Positions 23,101 to 37,504 of a stretch of DNA of 64,000 nt are shown here, piece after piece (within the stretch, counting starts at the first letter, position 1; every line of letters starts with the position of its first letter). The DNA is from Parus major. Lineage: Eukaryota; Chordata; Aves; Passeriformes; Paridae. The stretch is from NCBI RefSeq assembly GCF_001522545.3, contig NC_031799.1:39182921-39246920 (forward strand), read 5' to 3'. A program made the position numbers and the translations under genes. Under the pieces are notes generated by a model. The model was not told the DNA's origin. It searched no databases and was given only the letters and a program-made list of their open reading frames with translations.

Positions 23101-26100
23101 TCTGAGATAGATGTAGACTGCATGAAGACCTACACATTAGAAAATAATTGATTTTTTTTTCCCCACTAGCTAACTCACTACTTAATTTATATATTTTAAA
23201 TCAACAGGGGTCTAGAGAGGGCAGTGTTCCTCTCCTTTCACATAATAGGCTTTCTGAATCCTATCTGAATCACATGGGTGGGCACACCATTGGCAGGGAT
23301 GACAGGGATCCAGTGCCCTGGAGAGAGTGTGCTTGTTTATGTGATAGGGATGACCATTTGACAATGACTGTTACCTGAAAACCTGCTATGCTAGCAACAG
23401 GAACAAATGCAGATTTTCACAGGTTCTCTGACAAAAGAGTTCTGCTTCAGCTTTTGTTTCTGAATAGTGGACAACTATGCTCTGTTCCTCTGCCAGCAGA
23501 CAGTGCTTTTTTCTTGTTTCTTACATGCTCTGAGATGAGTTTTCAGCCACTTTGCTGTCTTTACAGGAGAAATACATTTCCAGGCATGTCAGTCCATACA
23601 GCATTTCGGTAACTGTCTCGGTTTAAAATATTTAAAGCATATTAAGATATGAGATATTAGATAAAAACAGCCACCTGTCTCTCCCTTCTAGCTCTGGCTT
23701 CTTTTCTGCAATTTGTTTTATCAGTTTTCTTAGTTGTTGATTTTTTTAATCATAAAAGTGTATGTACATATTTACTGAAAATATTTACTGGGAGGTGGAT
23801 TTTTTAAAAGTGTGAATAAGGAATATTTTTGCTTCTACAATTGGAGAAACTCAGTGTGTTGATATGCAAATACATTACATTATAAGAAGGAAGCATGGTG
23901 AAATTATTCTTTAAGGAAATAGCACATGTTAAACTTCATGATAACTTTCTTTCACAGAAAGAAATAGAAAATTATATTCTAATTTTCTTTCCAAGTTATT
24001 TCATTATGTTCCACATAGCAGAGAAAATTTCTCTTTTCAAACCTTCACAGAGGATCTTGATTCCTATGTTATACTCATTTTGCTTCAATGCAAATCTTGA
24101 TTAAACTTTATGAGAAAATTGAAATTCAATACACACTTCCTTCCAACCATGACCACTCATTGATATAAACTGCATTTGGAAGTTAAACTGTTCATCATCT
24201 GACCTAAACCTGCAGCCTCTGAAAGACATCATATTGAAAACCACCCAGTAATTCTGATTCATTTTCTAGGACCCACTTCCTTATTAGTAACTTATGAGTA
24301 AGAGTATTTCTTAGCTGGAGCTCACTACATTTGACACGTTATTACAGTCCTCTGTGCTTGTGCAGAACTTTTTCTACACACAGCTCTGTACCAGGGCCAG
24401 TAACAAAGGGCATGCCAAGTACCTAAAATCTCAAAACTTGTTAAAAATCTTAGTCATCCTAAGTCTTAGGTAATCTTCTTAGGTAATAAAATCTTCCACA
24501 CATGTGCCTACACATGTGCTGATGGGCACAAGGGGCAGATCTCTTGCAATAAGAGCAGAGGGATGTCTGTTTGTATTGCATGTCTTCCCCAGGACAACAT
24601 GCCAGTGAAATTTCACTGCCTGCCTTCACATTGGCATTACAGCCTACCTATTTATGCATCTGAGGGAACAGCAGTCTCAGAAGCTGTGAGATTCAGACTG
24701 GCTGCGACTGTCAAACAAACATTTAAACCCACCATCTTTCTCAGCACTAATTTTTCGGACAACCCAAAGAGCTGCACATTGTGCAGTGAGCTGGAAGAGC
24801 TGCTTCTGGCATGTGAAAGTCCTCCACAACCCTGACAGCCCCTGCAGCATGCCCATGTATACAAGAAACATGAACATCACTCTGTGTGTGACAGGGTTGC
24901 CAAAACATTATTATCATTTTGAATCTAGCCTCTCCATCACCTTGCCTCACTCTTTTCATTTGAGCAAAAAAAAAAAAAAAATACATTTTTTTCCCTTTTG
25001 TGGAAGTGCAGATGTGTTGGATGTAACAAAGGAAAGGCTGAGGAGGAGGAGAAAATATTTTGTGACATGTACATCCAGCCCTAGAACGTTGGGACTTACT
25101 TCCATAAGAGGTCATAGGGATTATAGCTAAGGAAACTGAAAAAGGATTTTGCATTCACATGTAAATCAAGAACATAAACTAATGCTTTCGATAGGATAAA
25201 ATGTAAATCTCCATACCTCAGAGCATAAGCCAGTCGTTGCCACTTCTGTCAGAGAAAAGAAAGTCCTTGGCCAGCAGCCAGGTCGGCAGTTTGCTGTGCC
25301 TTCCTCCAGAGGATCTGTCACTGTCAGGCTCATGCCTCAGTGCCAGACAGAGCACTGGCCTGATCCAGAAAGGCAATTTCTTCATTTTGATACTTCCTCT
25401 GTTTGGACATAACAAGGTCTCTGATCCTGTTTGGTAAAAACACTCTCTGGTTGAGTTTAACTAAGTTTTCATTACATTGTGTTACAGCGTCGTTCTAATG
25501 TTGCCAAAATCTGCTTGTATCCAAATTTATATTTAGGCCCTTAGAGATGCTCAGTTGGTTCCACATTCTCTGGAGACACAACCTTTTGTCTGTTTTTTTT
25601 TTTTTTCTGCACAAGAGTCTTTCAGCACTGCTGGCAAGCCAGAAACTCTCGCTCTTCAATCTTTCAATCACTTGCAGAAATCATGTGACAACATTTGCAT
25701 CTTGGAGAGGGGATTGCGCTGGCTCTGGCATCAATCAGCAGCGGCCTCTGCCTCCAGGAACAGGCACACAGGTGCTTCATAGTTACTCTATCCCAGGTCC
25801 AAGAAAAACATGGTGCTAAGAAAACCTGCAAGCATAGTGTTAAGTTACCACAGGTATTGATATAATGAACCAAATTCTGAGCTGCTGTAAATTGATACCT
25901 GTCTAACTACAAAGACATTTCTGGAAAACCACATCCAGACAACCAGATGGTGCAAATATGCTGAGTTTTACATCTTGATGTGTATTATATAGCCCTATTT
26001 TCTATTAAGTTAGCAAAAGGAGACCTTGAAAATAATTTCATGCAGAATGCTCTTGTCACTCTAAGTGCTCATGAAAAAAATATTTTTTTCATAATATTTA

Positions 26101-27770
26101 CTTCTAGAGTTTTTTCCATTTTAGTACATTTTAGTAGTCCTAAAGCCCAGGAACAAATATTTTTTTTTCTTTTAAAAAGTGGTAGATGAAGGTGAAATTG
26201 ATCTTCATCATGGTGTTATAGGTTAGATATTTATTAGGTAAATATTTAAATATTTCTACCCCAAGAAGTGTCATCTAGGAGCATACTATTTCTAGCAGCT
26301 CTTTCAATCAACTAGAGCATTAAACTAACTTACAAATATCCTCATAAGAGATGGCACTGATATTCTCATGTCTGATGTTAAATCTAAAAATCTGCAAATG
26401 AAGCTCTGAGTTTTAACCTTTATCACCTCTGAACTCATCTGCTACTTTCATGCGCCCTGCAAAGGGCAGAACAATAGTATCAGTCTAGTTTTAAAATAAG
26501 TAGAAAAGCACAAAAGCAAACCTTAGCTGGGTTAAACAATTGAAAGAATGTAAGGAAATAATATAACATGTGTCTCAACATACAATAAACTTATTATCAG
26601 CATTCAAGTTTCATACAGCAGTAATTCTTAGGTACTAACAGAAAAAAAGTTCTTGTTGTACCCAGGTATTAAAGATTTCCTAAAACCTCTGTAAGAAGTT
26701 TTAAAATAAATTTAAAGAGATGGTCTTTATTATTTTACAATTATATTAGTATGCAAGTAAAGGTTGGCATTCAGGTACTTAAATGCTAATGGGTTATTTA
26801 AGATGCTCTAGTACAATCGGCTTGATCTCTCTTAAGCCATCCTTTATCATACTGTCCCATGTGCCTCAGACCTTGCTGGGTTGACAACTAAATTTTATCC
26901 ACAGGTCACTGGGATAAACTCCTGATCACTATCCATTTTAATTTCTGAGACTTTTTCTACCATCAACTATATTCAGAGTTTGTTGGTCATTGAACAAGGA
27001 ATAATAATTAAATAAAAAAATACACTGTATGAGAAATAACCCTTGTCCATTGGGATCAACCAAGTCCAACAGGGTTGATGCAGTTTTTATCTTATCAGAG
27101 GTTCCTTATACAAAGAAAAGGCACTGTTCTGAAGTACTTCAGCCTCCCAGGGACTAAGATCTTTCATCTGTTCTTCCACTGTGCCTCTTCTACCTTTAAG
27201 TATTTCACAGAAGAACATGCGATACATTTCAACCAGGAGGTGGCAAATCTGTTGCTTAGATATCTCCTGGGAAGATTCATGGAGGTAGTAAAATAGAAGG
27301 AAACTACAATATTGCTGGACATGGAAATGTAAGTAAGGGTCCAGGGGCCAGAAGAAGACCTTCGGACTGGATTTTTAATTACAGAAAAATTGCTGTAGTT
27401 ATTAGAATGTGTAGAAATTTCTCTTTAATGGTCAGAAGTTTCCTTTGCAAATCAGTAAACAGCGAATTAAATATACATCAGTTTTTCTGTTAGTGAATTG
27501 TACATCAGGTACAGATATGTCGCCCACTTGCCTCCACACAGATATAAGGGCTTCTAGGACCTAGGAAATGCAGAATTTTGTTAGATAGACATAATGTAAA
27601 CAGTGGCATAACTTTATGGAATAGGTAGGTGAAAAAGGAATGCTGATGCTCTCATGTTAGCCATTTCAAGTAACAAACTCCAAGGCCATTGGACAATTGA
27701 GTTATCACTGTGCTACTATTTATTATCTGTTCCCATCAAACAGTTGATGAAGTAGTCACTATGTACTTAG
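20184..27770. other. Intergenic, no gene recognised
   Basis: Unique-looking AT-rich DNA with slightly GC-richer patches at about 21040-21500, 23200-23620 and 24540-25130. It also has an A16 run near 24966-24981. The 135-codon minus ORF at 24747-25154 contains a poly-Phe stretch from that A run and overlaps plus ORFs of similar length, which argues against coding. Confidence 0.6.
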
Positions 27771-27801
27771 TACATATATACTATATATATATATACACAT
27801 A

Positions 27802-27851
<50 letters not shown>

Positions 27852-27870
27852 CTATATATACATATATAGT
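27771..27870. repeat. Compound (TA)n(CA)n(TA)n microsatellite
   Basis: TA repeats, about twelve uninterrupted CA units near 27811-27836, and TA repeats again. Two ORFs over it are repeat translations. Confidence 0.95.
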
Positions 27871-30800
27871 ACAAGTGACTATACTTGTAAAATGGTACAG
27901 AGACCTGGCTTGTGGCCTTGGTCTCCACTGGCCACAATTAGATATACTCACATGTGAGAGAAAAATCAATTAAAAAATAATTTGAACACTAGTTTTTGAG
28001 AAATTTGAGTACAAGATCAAAGATCATGCTGTTTCCATTTTATACCATTTGATCCCTAGGACTACACATTACTTCTGGCCTAGTAACATAAAGATGTTTC
28101 GAGGATGCAAAACTCTTCAAGAATAACTTAGATAAAAATTCATATAACCAATTATTGAGCAGCAGGGGTATAAGACTAGTAAATATGTCAGAATTATAAC
28201 ATTCAGCTGTTTGTAAGATTTCTACAATGACCTGTCTCTTACAGAAACTTCCTTTTTTTACGAAAGGCTTCTTTTTTCTTTCTACATTCGTTTTATGCAG
28301 TAAAATTCCTACCAAACTTCAGATCTCAATTTTGAGTGCATTCATGAGTTCCAAACTCCTGCACTACCTTTATTTTGTATTTCCTGCAGAACTCATTGTC
28401 ATGTCTGCTTACAGACGGTTTATACAGACTGTATATTATGTTTTCTTTGATACTTATATTTATATTTTCAGACGCATAGTGTATTTTGCAAGGAAAGTGA
28501 CTTAGAGTTTTTCATATTGGAGTCTTCAGGGTGGTTCCCTTTTTCTCCCTTTGCAGACTGTCTTCTTCTGTTTTTATACTTCAGAGAGGAGCTTTGGCGT
28601 ATGTCAAATTGTGGAAAGTACGCTTGGAGAAGTCAAGGAAATCTGAGGAAGGGTAATTTTGGAATTCTAATTGGTGACTCATGGAAGCCTTTACTCCTGA
28701 CAACATCAAAACCAAATCTGGAATAAAGTCAGTAGGTTTGGCAGATGTAGGTCACAAAGCAGTTGATGGACAGAGCATGATCCTGGTGCACCTTTGGTTC
28801 TTCCCTAATACTGATCCTCATCTTTAAACTATAAGAACTATCAGTAATAATAACACAGGTAAGAGAAAACCACATTTCTGTATTGCCTGACCAGATTGCT
28901 TTCCTGGCTCTGGTACCAGTTTTTTATGGTCAAAGTTACTCTATGTCTAAAACCATTGTAGCCTTTTCACTTCTGGATCTTCTTTTTCGGCTTACTGCTA
29001 CCTCAGGTTCATATCCTCTACTCTTGAGCAGACTGTTAAATAAGCAGTTCAATGAATCACTGAAATGTCAATGAAAGATTTTCTTAAGAAGATAAATACA
29101 CATTTTCTGTATTTTTAAAGATTCTGGTGATCTGAATTTTCTAGGGACACATTATATATTATTCAGATCCAAAAAAAGGTGTGAAGAGGTGAAACTCTGT
29201 ATTTGCAGTAAAAGAGCATTAAACCATAAGGAAAGGATGGCTTTCAAAACTTAGAACCCCAGAATTAAGATGGTTTTGGAAAAAATTCTAACCTATTTGC
29301 TTTCACTGTACATGCATTGATGTCTGTTTTAAGGCTCAAGATGTCCTGAACAGCTTTTCCTTTTCATTATTTTCTGCATGGTAGACAGTAATAAAGGCTT
29401 GCCAGATGTTTATTTGCAATTTTAGGTAACTACCAAGTAAATCACAGGAATATTATTTTTTTCAAGGTTTAAGTACAGACATGACATTTCAAACGGTAAA
29501 ATTGTCATTATATATGAAGTTCTTAAAATGAAATAATTCAGCATTTGAATATGCTGTACTGCACCACATTACACCAGTTACTTATTTAAAGAGCTGTCAG
29601 CGTTATAGATATAGGTGTAGATTATTAGAGCTAGGTGCCAAAGGTATAAAGCAGGAGCAAACTGATAATCATAAAACCTGCAGGAATGATGAAATATGGA
29701 ATTAACCTAGTAGAAATATAAATTACAAGAATCAATATAACAAACAAAAATAAATTACAAGAAACTGTATGTCAAGAATCTTAAGGGTTTTTTTTACCTG
29801 AATGAATAAAGTTGCATTACAACTTCAAAGAACAATTATATTTAACGTTGCATTTGCAGCATACTGAGAGTGAAAAGTGAATGATTTTTGAAATTTATTA
29901 GGTTAATCTGAAATATCTTTTGTAACCAGGTATCTTGCCTGGGCCTAATCCTTTCTCATATACAATAAAGGATTAATAAATGTCATATTAGCATTCTTTT
30001 AAAAATCCTGAATATATTTTGAAATATCTGACACTGTTGTCTATATTTTTCAAGGGAAAAACATGCCAGCCACTTGCACACAGGAAAGGAAAATTATTCA
30101 AACACATTTTCTTTTTTATTTTTGCCCAGTTTTTTGTAGCACTACTTAATAGTGTGACTGTAGGAAAATAGCCTAGTCAATCCCAGGAGACAAGGCCTTA
30201 AAGTTTGGAGGTCATTTACACACAGGGCTGCAAAAATCCATTTGAATCTGCATATTTATCTTCAGTATGAAATGTCAATTCTTGTGATCATAGCAACAGA
30301 AATAATTTATTGGTGCTTTAAGGAAAATATTGCAACGTTGTCTACTACATCACCACAATATATTGTATGCACAATATACTATATATTATAACATTACTAT
30401 GTAGTGTATATATTTATGTATATAATCATCTACTATATATAACACAGTCTCCTATTATGCATGTAATATATAGTAGATGATACAATATTTTGTTGTAAAT
30501 ATGTAGCATTATGTTGCATACTGAAAGACACTGTCAAGAGTCAGAAGAAGATTAAGGATGAAGGAATAACAACCTCCAGTAATGCTGATTACACCACATA
30601 GCTCAGGTTACTTTCTGTTGCTCAGAGCTGACTTAAGGTACATGTCTAAATTTATTTGCAAGAAAATTGAATGAATTAACCTTGGCCACTAATAGGGTCT
30701 TCTTTGCTTGACTTAGAAAATATCTCATCTCTGGGAACAGAACAAGAAACTTTTGCAGCTGGGATAGATTGGGTGTTAAGCTGTATTCTTACTCCTTTAA

Positions 30801-33214
30801 AGTTTTATTTGCCCTCTCAGACTCATATTTTTCTTGTCCGTTTTTTCTGTCTATTGCTTTGCTCCTTGACTTCAGAATAGGAATGGTTTTGCAGAGGGGC
30901 AGCAAATAATGAACAAAAACATTTTCTTTCCAGTTTCTTTAGTAAAGTTGCTACATACTCTATCAAGAATAAAGTTTTTGGCCTTTGACTTCTAGCTCTC
31001 ACTTAAGATTTTACAGTATCTTTTCTTTAAGTAGAAAAATGTGTCCTCTATAGACAAATGAAGTCTATGTCTTTCCAGATTCTCTGCTGCAAACTAGAAG
31101 GATTTTTAAATGCATTGTATAGGGTGATTTTGAGTCCTTGTCTAAAATGAATTTTGGATTTCTTTCTTTCTGGTTTTGCACCAAAGACTGGGATGACCAG
31201 GAAATATGTCTGGAGTGTAGAGCCAGGGAATAGAAATGTTGCTGCTTGCAAGGACCATTTGTTTATTATTCAGGTTTGCTGAGAAAGAGATTTTCAATAT
31301 TAATATTTCTTAAGGTATTAAGCATCATAATCTGTTTTTCCTTCTGACCCATGGTTGCTCAGAACGGTATTTTTTTTACTTCTGCCTGAGAGGTTTATAA
31401 ACTATACACCATGAAACTGGAAACAAGCTGATCCTAAATCTGATTAGTTTTGACTGAAATACTTACACGTTTGCCATTATGTGTTCATAACATGAACTTT
31501 GACTCAGAATACACATATAGTATATCCAGCCCGGTATTCTTTATTAATGTATTTTCTCTCTTACAAATGTAGAAATGGTTGTTAGAGACAAGGTCACATT
31601 ACTGACTTGCAATCTTCTCAGGTGTGTTCTTTACCTGTTCTCTCTTACTCATTTTATTCTGGACCCCAGTAGACTCAGTCTGTGCTCTGGATTGTTTATT
31701 TGTAGCATCTCAAGACAAATCTTACCTGGCTACAAAAAAATTCTCAATGCATATCTCCAAATATCACATCAGCAATGAAGTTTACAAGTTCTACTTTATT
31801 ATTAAACATTATCTTTCTACAAAATGAAGGATGAGCATTCAAAGCACCCTTCAGATTTCACAAGTAGAACAAGGGAAAATTAGTAGAAGTGGAAACTTTT
31901 GGAGACATCCATCCTACATGTAAAATTAAAATACCTCTGCTAGGAAGTAGAAGTACCTGAAAGGCTAGCTTTATTTTTAGATTCTTTTTTCCTCCCTGCA
32001 GGCATCCCAGTGACCTCTGTTTTTACTTACAAGGTCTGCTCTGGGGCAGTGAACAACACTTCTGATAACAGGGAAAAGGTTCTGACTGCAAGCAAGCGAA
32101 ACAGTGAGCTGAACTCTTACCTTTATCATCTCCCTCTTGTCTCGCACCATGACATGCTACTTTGGCTTTTGCTCCTGTATATTTGAAATCTGGGAAACAA
32201 TAGTGAGAAAAATACATTTTTTGTGCCATTATGAGAATGCTTGCAGCACATGCTGCACTGCTAACAACAGAAGCCCTACAAACCATGCTGCCTTAGTTTT
32301 ACCTCAACTGTTTTCTAGTTCTTGCTTCAATAAACCAGTTCTAAATGAAAATTAAATATTATAATCCTGCTACTATTATATTTTTTTTTTCTGTTTATGT
32401 GTTACAAGTAGTTCTAGTTTGTTGATATTTCTTCACAGAACAGTCACTTTCTGTTTTCACATGTAGACTTTTTCCAACTTAACCTCACAAGCTGTTTTCT
32501 GCAGTTTCATTCTGTATAAGAAACAGATAAGAATCCTAATGGTATTAAGAAACTTGAAATTCCATTAGAACTCACACTGAGTGCTGCAGGGAAGGAATAC
32601 ATTTTTCAAAAAAAGCCCACTTTTTTTGGAGGGGTGAGTGTGAGGCAAGGATGGATTTCTTTTTTAAGTGTTAGAAAATTACAAATCAACATCCCTGCTG
32701 TAATAAAAAATACTTTTAAGTAATGAAACTGAAAGTATTTTGCCTTTGATGTAGTGATGAAAGTGAGGCAAAATAAAAACAGAGAAGGGGAAAGAAACAA
32801 GATGAATTGTTTTACATAACATATATATTTATAATATATATATTATTTCTAGATCTCTGTGTTGCTGAGGTGATGAAGACGCTTTGGCAATTAAATCCTA
32901 AAGACAGACAACTTTATGCTTTTTGTAATTTTCAAATTTTCTCAAAGTTTGTACTCTTAATCTTCTTTAGATAGACCTAGGAGGCTGTTAATTTTCTTTC
33001 TCTAATGTTAATTCTAATTTGTACAGTCTCTTACACTAACTTTTTCTTAAAATTCCTCAAAATAAATTCTTTGTGTCTACACTGTTTCAGAAGCTAGAAA
33101 ATTTGCTTTAACATCTTCTGCTGCAGCGCAGATTATCTTGTGCATGTGTCTGAATGTCCACCAAATAATGTTTCATTTTTTAATGCCACATTGAATGTAC
33201 ATTAAATGTAGGGA
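27871..33214. other. Intergenic, no gene recognised
   Basis: AT-rich DNA. A 16-bp perfect inverted repeat lies at 30425-30481, inside a locally TA-rich stretch (30355-30500). Short ORFs have no recognisable domains. Confidence 0.6.
30425..30481. repeat. 16-bp perfect inverted repeat in TA-rich DNA
   Basis: ATCATCTACTATATAT (30425-30440) and ATATATAGTAGATGAT (30466-30481) are exact reverse complements around a 25-nt loop. Confidence 0.92.
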
Positions 33215-33271
33215 AGCTCAGTGGGCCTAATAAATAACAGTTATAAATATAATATAAAGAACAATATATAT

Positions 33272-33311
<40 letters not shown>

Positions 33312-33377
33312 ATATAATATATATATATATACAATAATATAAATAACAATGCAGCTTCAGTGGGCCTAATAAATAAC
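33215..33377. repeat. 24-bp direct repeat flanking a (TA)n block
   Basis: AGCTCAGTGGGCCTAATAAA and its extension TAAC (33215-33238) recur with one inserted T at 33353-33377. Between them is a TA-dominated block of about 114 bp. Confidence 0.92.
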
Positions 33378-36300
33378 TGCAGCAGCCACCTGACCATCTC
33401 TCCCTCTTTTCTACCCAGTGTACCAGTCACCTGCCACCAAAGGAGTCCTTTTTATTTTCACTGAAGTAGAGGCACTGAGGAAAGCCTCAGACCTCAAGAA
33501 AGAGGTTCTTGAGGCTTCATCCTCCTACTCAGCACTAGAGCTGCAGTAAGTGTCACTACATCTGCTTCAGTAATTTGATTCCAAAGAGATTTTTCTTTTA
33601 GCTGGTGGATGCATGAACTCCTGACAACTTCATTTTAATCCATGAAGAAGATTCCCATGTTGCAAAAATCTTAGTCTAAAGCTCTTTTTATATGCACTTC
33701 TTAGATGCTGATAGGTTGTCTGTCATTATAATTTCTTATATAATTTATTTAGCAAAGAAATTCACTTCTTGAACTTTTGATGTCTAGTTTATGAAATTTA
33801 GAAGTTTAAATAGACACATGCAGTATTTGTAGGTGATCTAAGGAGAACCTTACACTTGAAGATGGGCATTCTCTTTTCCTGAAGACACTTTTCAGCTCAA
33901 TCCTATTTGCTTTTTCTTGTTGTCAAGTGGTTTCACTTCAGATTATAAAATGCATACATATTTCACATAAGGAAATTAGATTAAGAAAAAGAGAGGTTTC
34001 CAGAATTTTTTCATTGCTTTCTGTATATCTTAGCCCTCTGAATGACATAAATTTGATTCTCATTACTTTCACTAAAATTTTTCTTTACTAAAATAACATT
34101 TCAGTGAGTATAATGAACTGATAGAGAGGTGAAGAAAAATTTTTCAGCTCTGTCTGAGGAAACAAACACAATTACCTAAAATCTATTTTTGCTTTTTTTT
34201 CTAATTTTCCTCACTTCAGGCTCTTTATTTCCTTTCAAACATGCTGTTTCTGGGAAATAGAAAACTTCACAGTCCATTTAAAGCAATAAAAAATAGACAG
34301 AAAACTATAAAGAGGAAAAAAAATGAATAAAAAATAATCTTATGAGCTATAATTATCTAATTGTCGTCATCCATACCTGACCCAAAGGTTATTTTTTTTT
34401 TTTAACTAGAGTATTAAAAGGATTCCTTCTAGCATTGAATGAAATCTGTGTTAATAGAAACTTTACCTCTTTACCTACTAAAAAGCCTAATGGTTATGCT
34501 TCCAGAATCATTGAAAAGTAACGTGGAGGAACACGCTTTATTTTGTAGTGAGTGTTTTACATTTTCTTCAGAGGACAAATTATTAATCTAATGTTTATGT
34601 GTAATTCCTTTCCAAGCTAAAGAGGTATTTCTATAAACTCAACAACTGAAAGTGTAGAGATACCCTATATATTTTGCTAAGTCCTCATTTTATCTTAAGG
34701 CTTAGAATTTTCATGTGAGCAAAGAATTCTGAAATCACTCTAAGGATAAGTATCCAGAAAAAAAACAAAAAGGAAAACCCAATAAATTTAATTTTAAAGT
34801 AATAAAAGCTAAAAAGGCAAGACAAATACACAAGGCAATAAAAATCAGCTAGATCTTAATTAGGTATAATTGTCAATTTAACATGTTCAGCTTCCATTGC
34901 ACTAATGTAAAGACCTCCTGCATTTTCAGTGCTCTTGGTTATATATTCACCACGTTGAAAAGGAAGAATCTATCTGAGCTGTTTCAGCCTTCCTTCTCTT
35001 GCCCTGATTGTGCAGAGGGCCAGAAAAACTTTTCAAATAAAAAGGCAAGGTGCTGAGGGCTTAAGCACTGGCATTCTCAACTGGCTTCCCTGTCTGGCTT
35101 TGCTTGGGATGACACTAAATAAGATTTCAGCTTGCCTTCACCAGTGCTTTTATCTGGGAGCTCTTCCAAAGAGCATTGCCAGCAGGTCTCAGAACATGCC
35201 CACAGGAAAGGTCAGCTCCACAGGGCATTAACTGCCTGTCAGATACATTAGGAAAATAAAACCATTGTTATAGAATGTCAGAGATATAACTTAGCAGTGC
35301 AGTATTTGAAAAATGTAAACTCCTTACCCATTTAATAAATTATCTGGAATGGTTTAACAGATACCCTTTTATGTAATATGAAATGGCACAATGAACTTAA
35401 GAATGATTGTTAAAGTATTTTTCTTTTAAATAATCACGTTTAGACATATAAATCTAAAAATACAACCACAGGATGAAACAGCATCTATGATCTGCATTAA
35501 AAAGTCAAGAGCAACTGATATCATCAGTGCACTAGCAACAACAGTTTTGCCATTGATGGTTTCTTGATAGTTTTATCTTTCATTCATACAGAAGACATAA
35601 AAACTGAATGTCCCAGAATGATTATTCCAGTGCACTTCAGGGAAACAAATACAGAATTAAAATGGGAAATTTATGAGTAAGACCTCATTTTCCTAAATAT
35701 TGATTGGCACAGCCTGAAGAGAGTAGGCCATGAGGGTAATTATTCCATATGAAGTGCTGTCAGTATAACCCTGAGTTTTCATAAATCCCTTTCAGTGTTT
35801 AGTAGTTTCCTGCTGTTTAAAGAACTGTGGCTAAGGACAATCTTGTTATTTGATAATTCAAAAAGTGTTAGCTGAATTTTAATTAGAACCAGCTAGAAAA
35901 TAAAAGCATAGGTTTTATCTTTTATTTTTACTTTATATTTGAAAATACCATATTGAAGGAGATGCAAAGCAATTACCCCTCCTATTTATTGAATTATAGG
36001 AGATGATTCATACATAAGACAAATTAAGTAAAAAATGGTTCTGTGTGGAGGCAAATTGAGCTGATGGTTGAAGAGAAGAAATGGAATAATGGGATCAACT
36101 TCTAGCCCTGTCAGTTTTCCTGTGTCTTAGAATTAAATCAATTCATTTACTATGTCTGTTTCTGTCATTGAGTAGATAGACTGTTCAAGACTCTTTCCAT
36201 TTCATACTGCATGTGTGTGTATTTTTCCATTACTTGCAACAGGATCATTGTTTAAGTTAAAATCTCTTGACACCTCTAAGATAAAAATAATAATGTTGAC

Positions 36301-37153
36301 ACTTCGAATTTTCAGCCAGACTATAGGCAATAAAACAACAAGGACAAAAAGCAAACCCAAACAATAAAAATCCAGGAAGAATGATGTATTAAATAATGAA
36401 TACACAGTCTAGGGAAATGCACAGTTAAAGTTGTTAAGCCATCAGATACAGTAATCTCCTAAACTCTGCATGTATATCAACTGCAAGCTATTTACACTGT
36501 ACCAGACAGTTTGTATTTCTCCTATGGGAGCTTTTTAAGAGAAATGTTGTGACTGCAAGTTTAAAATAATTATTTTTTTTTTTAAAGAAAAGGAAAAATC
36601 TTGAAACTTTTTAGTGTTCCAACTTGTTTATGGTTTTCATTGTTTGACTTTATATTACTGAGTATATCCTAAAGACATGTAGATATTTGACAGTCTATTA
36701 TCACATATTGCTCTGATTATTTTCAACAGGGCTTTCTCTTAGTTTTTAAGTTATTTTTTCTTTTATTGTAGAATATATAATTTTACAGTATCTTGAAACA
36801 ATGTCATAGAATTTGATATATGGAATCTATTCACAAATCAATTCAACCAGGAGCTTATGGCAAGATGAGCATTTGTACAATTTATACTGAATAAAAACAA
36901 TACTATGTAATATGTTTTGATTTGTCATTGCTGTAATTCTATTTTCTTAGATACCATTTAAAGAGACTCTAACACCTAGAACTTACATAGAGAAAAGAGC
37001 TAGTGGCCCTTTGATTAGTGTTGTTCCCTATACCTCATGGAGCCACATCACTCCTAGTACCAAGAAGCTCCCACTCTAAATAAAATAAAAGGTGAGATGT
37101 GATCACAATCAGAATAAAACCAGAACATTATTGTTCACTCTAAAATTGATCTT
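33378..37153. other. Intergenic, nothing recognised
   Basis: AT-rich sequence with homopolymer runs and no repeat or coding motif that I recognise. Confidence 0.6.
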
Positions 37154-37159
37154 CACACA

Positions 37160-37202
<43 letters not shown>
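37154..37202. repeat. (CA)n microsatellite
   Basis: About 24 CA units interrupted once by TA near 37166. Confidence 0.97.
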
Positions 37203-37206
<4 letters not shown>

Positions 37207-37504
37207 AACATACAGACAACTGCAAAAACATGATTGCTGAATCTCTTTAAAGCATTTGCTGAAACTCTATCTTTTTACATAGCCTAGTTAGATATTTATA
37301 TAGGCTTTGATTCCGATAAATTAAGAGTTGTCATTTTGAGTATAAGTAAAGACATACTAATGAAGAAATTCAGCTGATTAATGGTGGTTATAATGTCAAC
37401 AGTGCGCTTTTCAGAACATCCAATCAATATGATCAGTTTATAGATTCAAACTCCATTTGTGCAGAGAAATAGGACCATGCCCCTGATCCAAGAAACAGGA
37501 CCAA

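Noticed and set aside
24747..25154. 135-codon minus ORF and overlapping 114-codon plus ORF
   Set aside because: Both read through an A16 homopolymer (poly-Phe or poly-Lys) and overlap each other. Neither has a recognisable motif.
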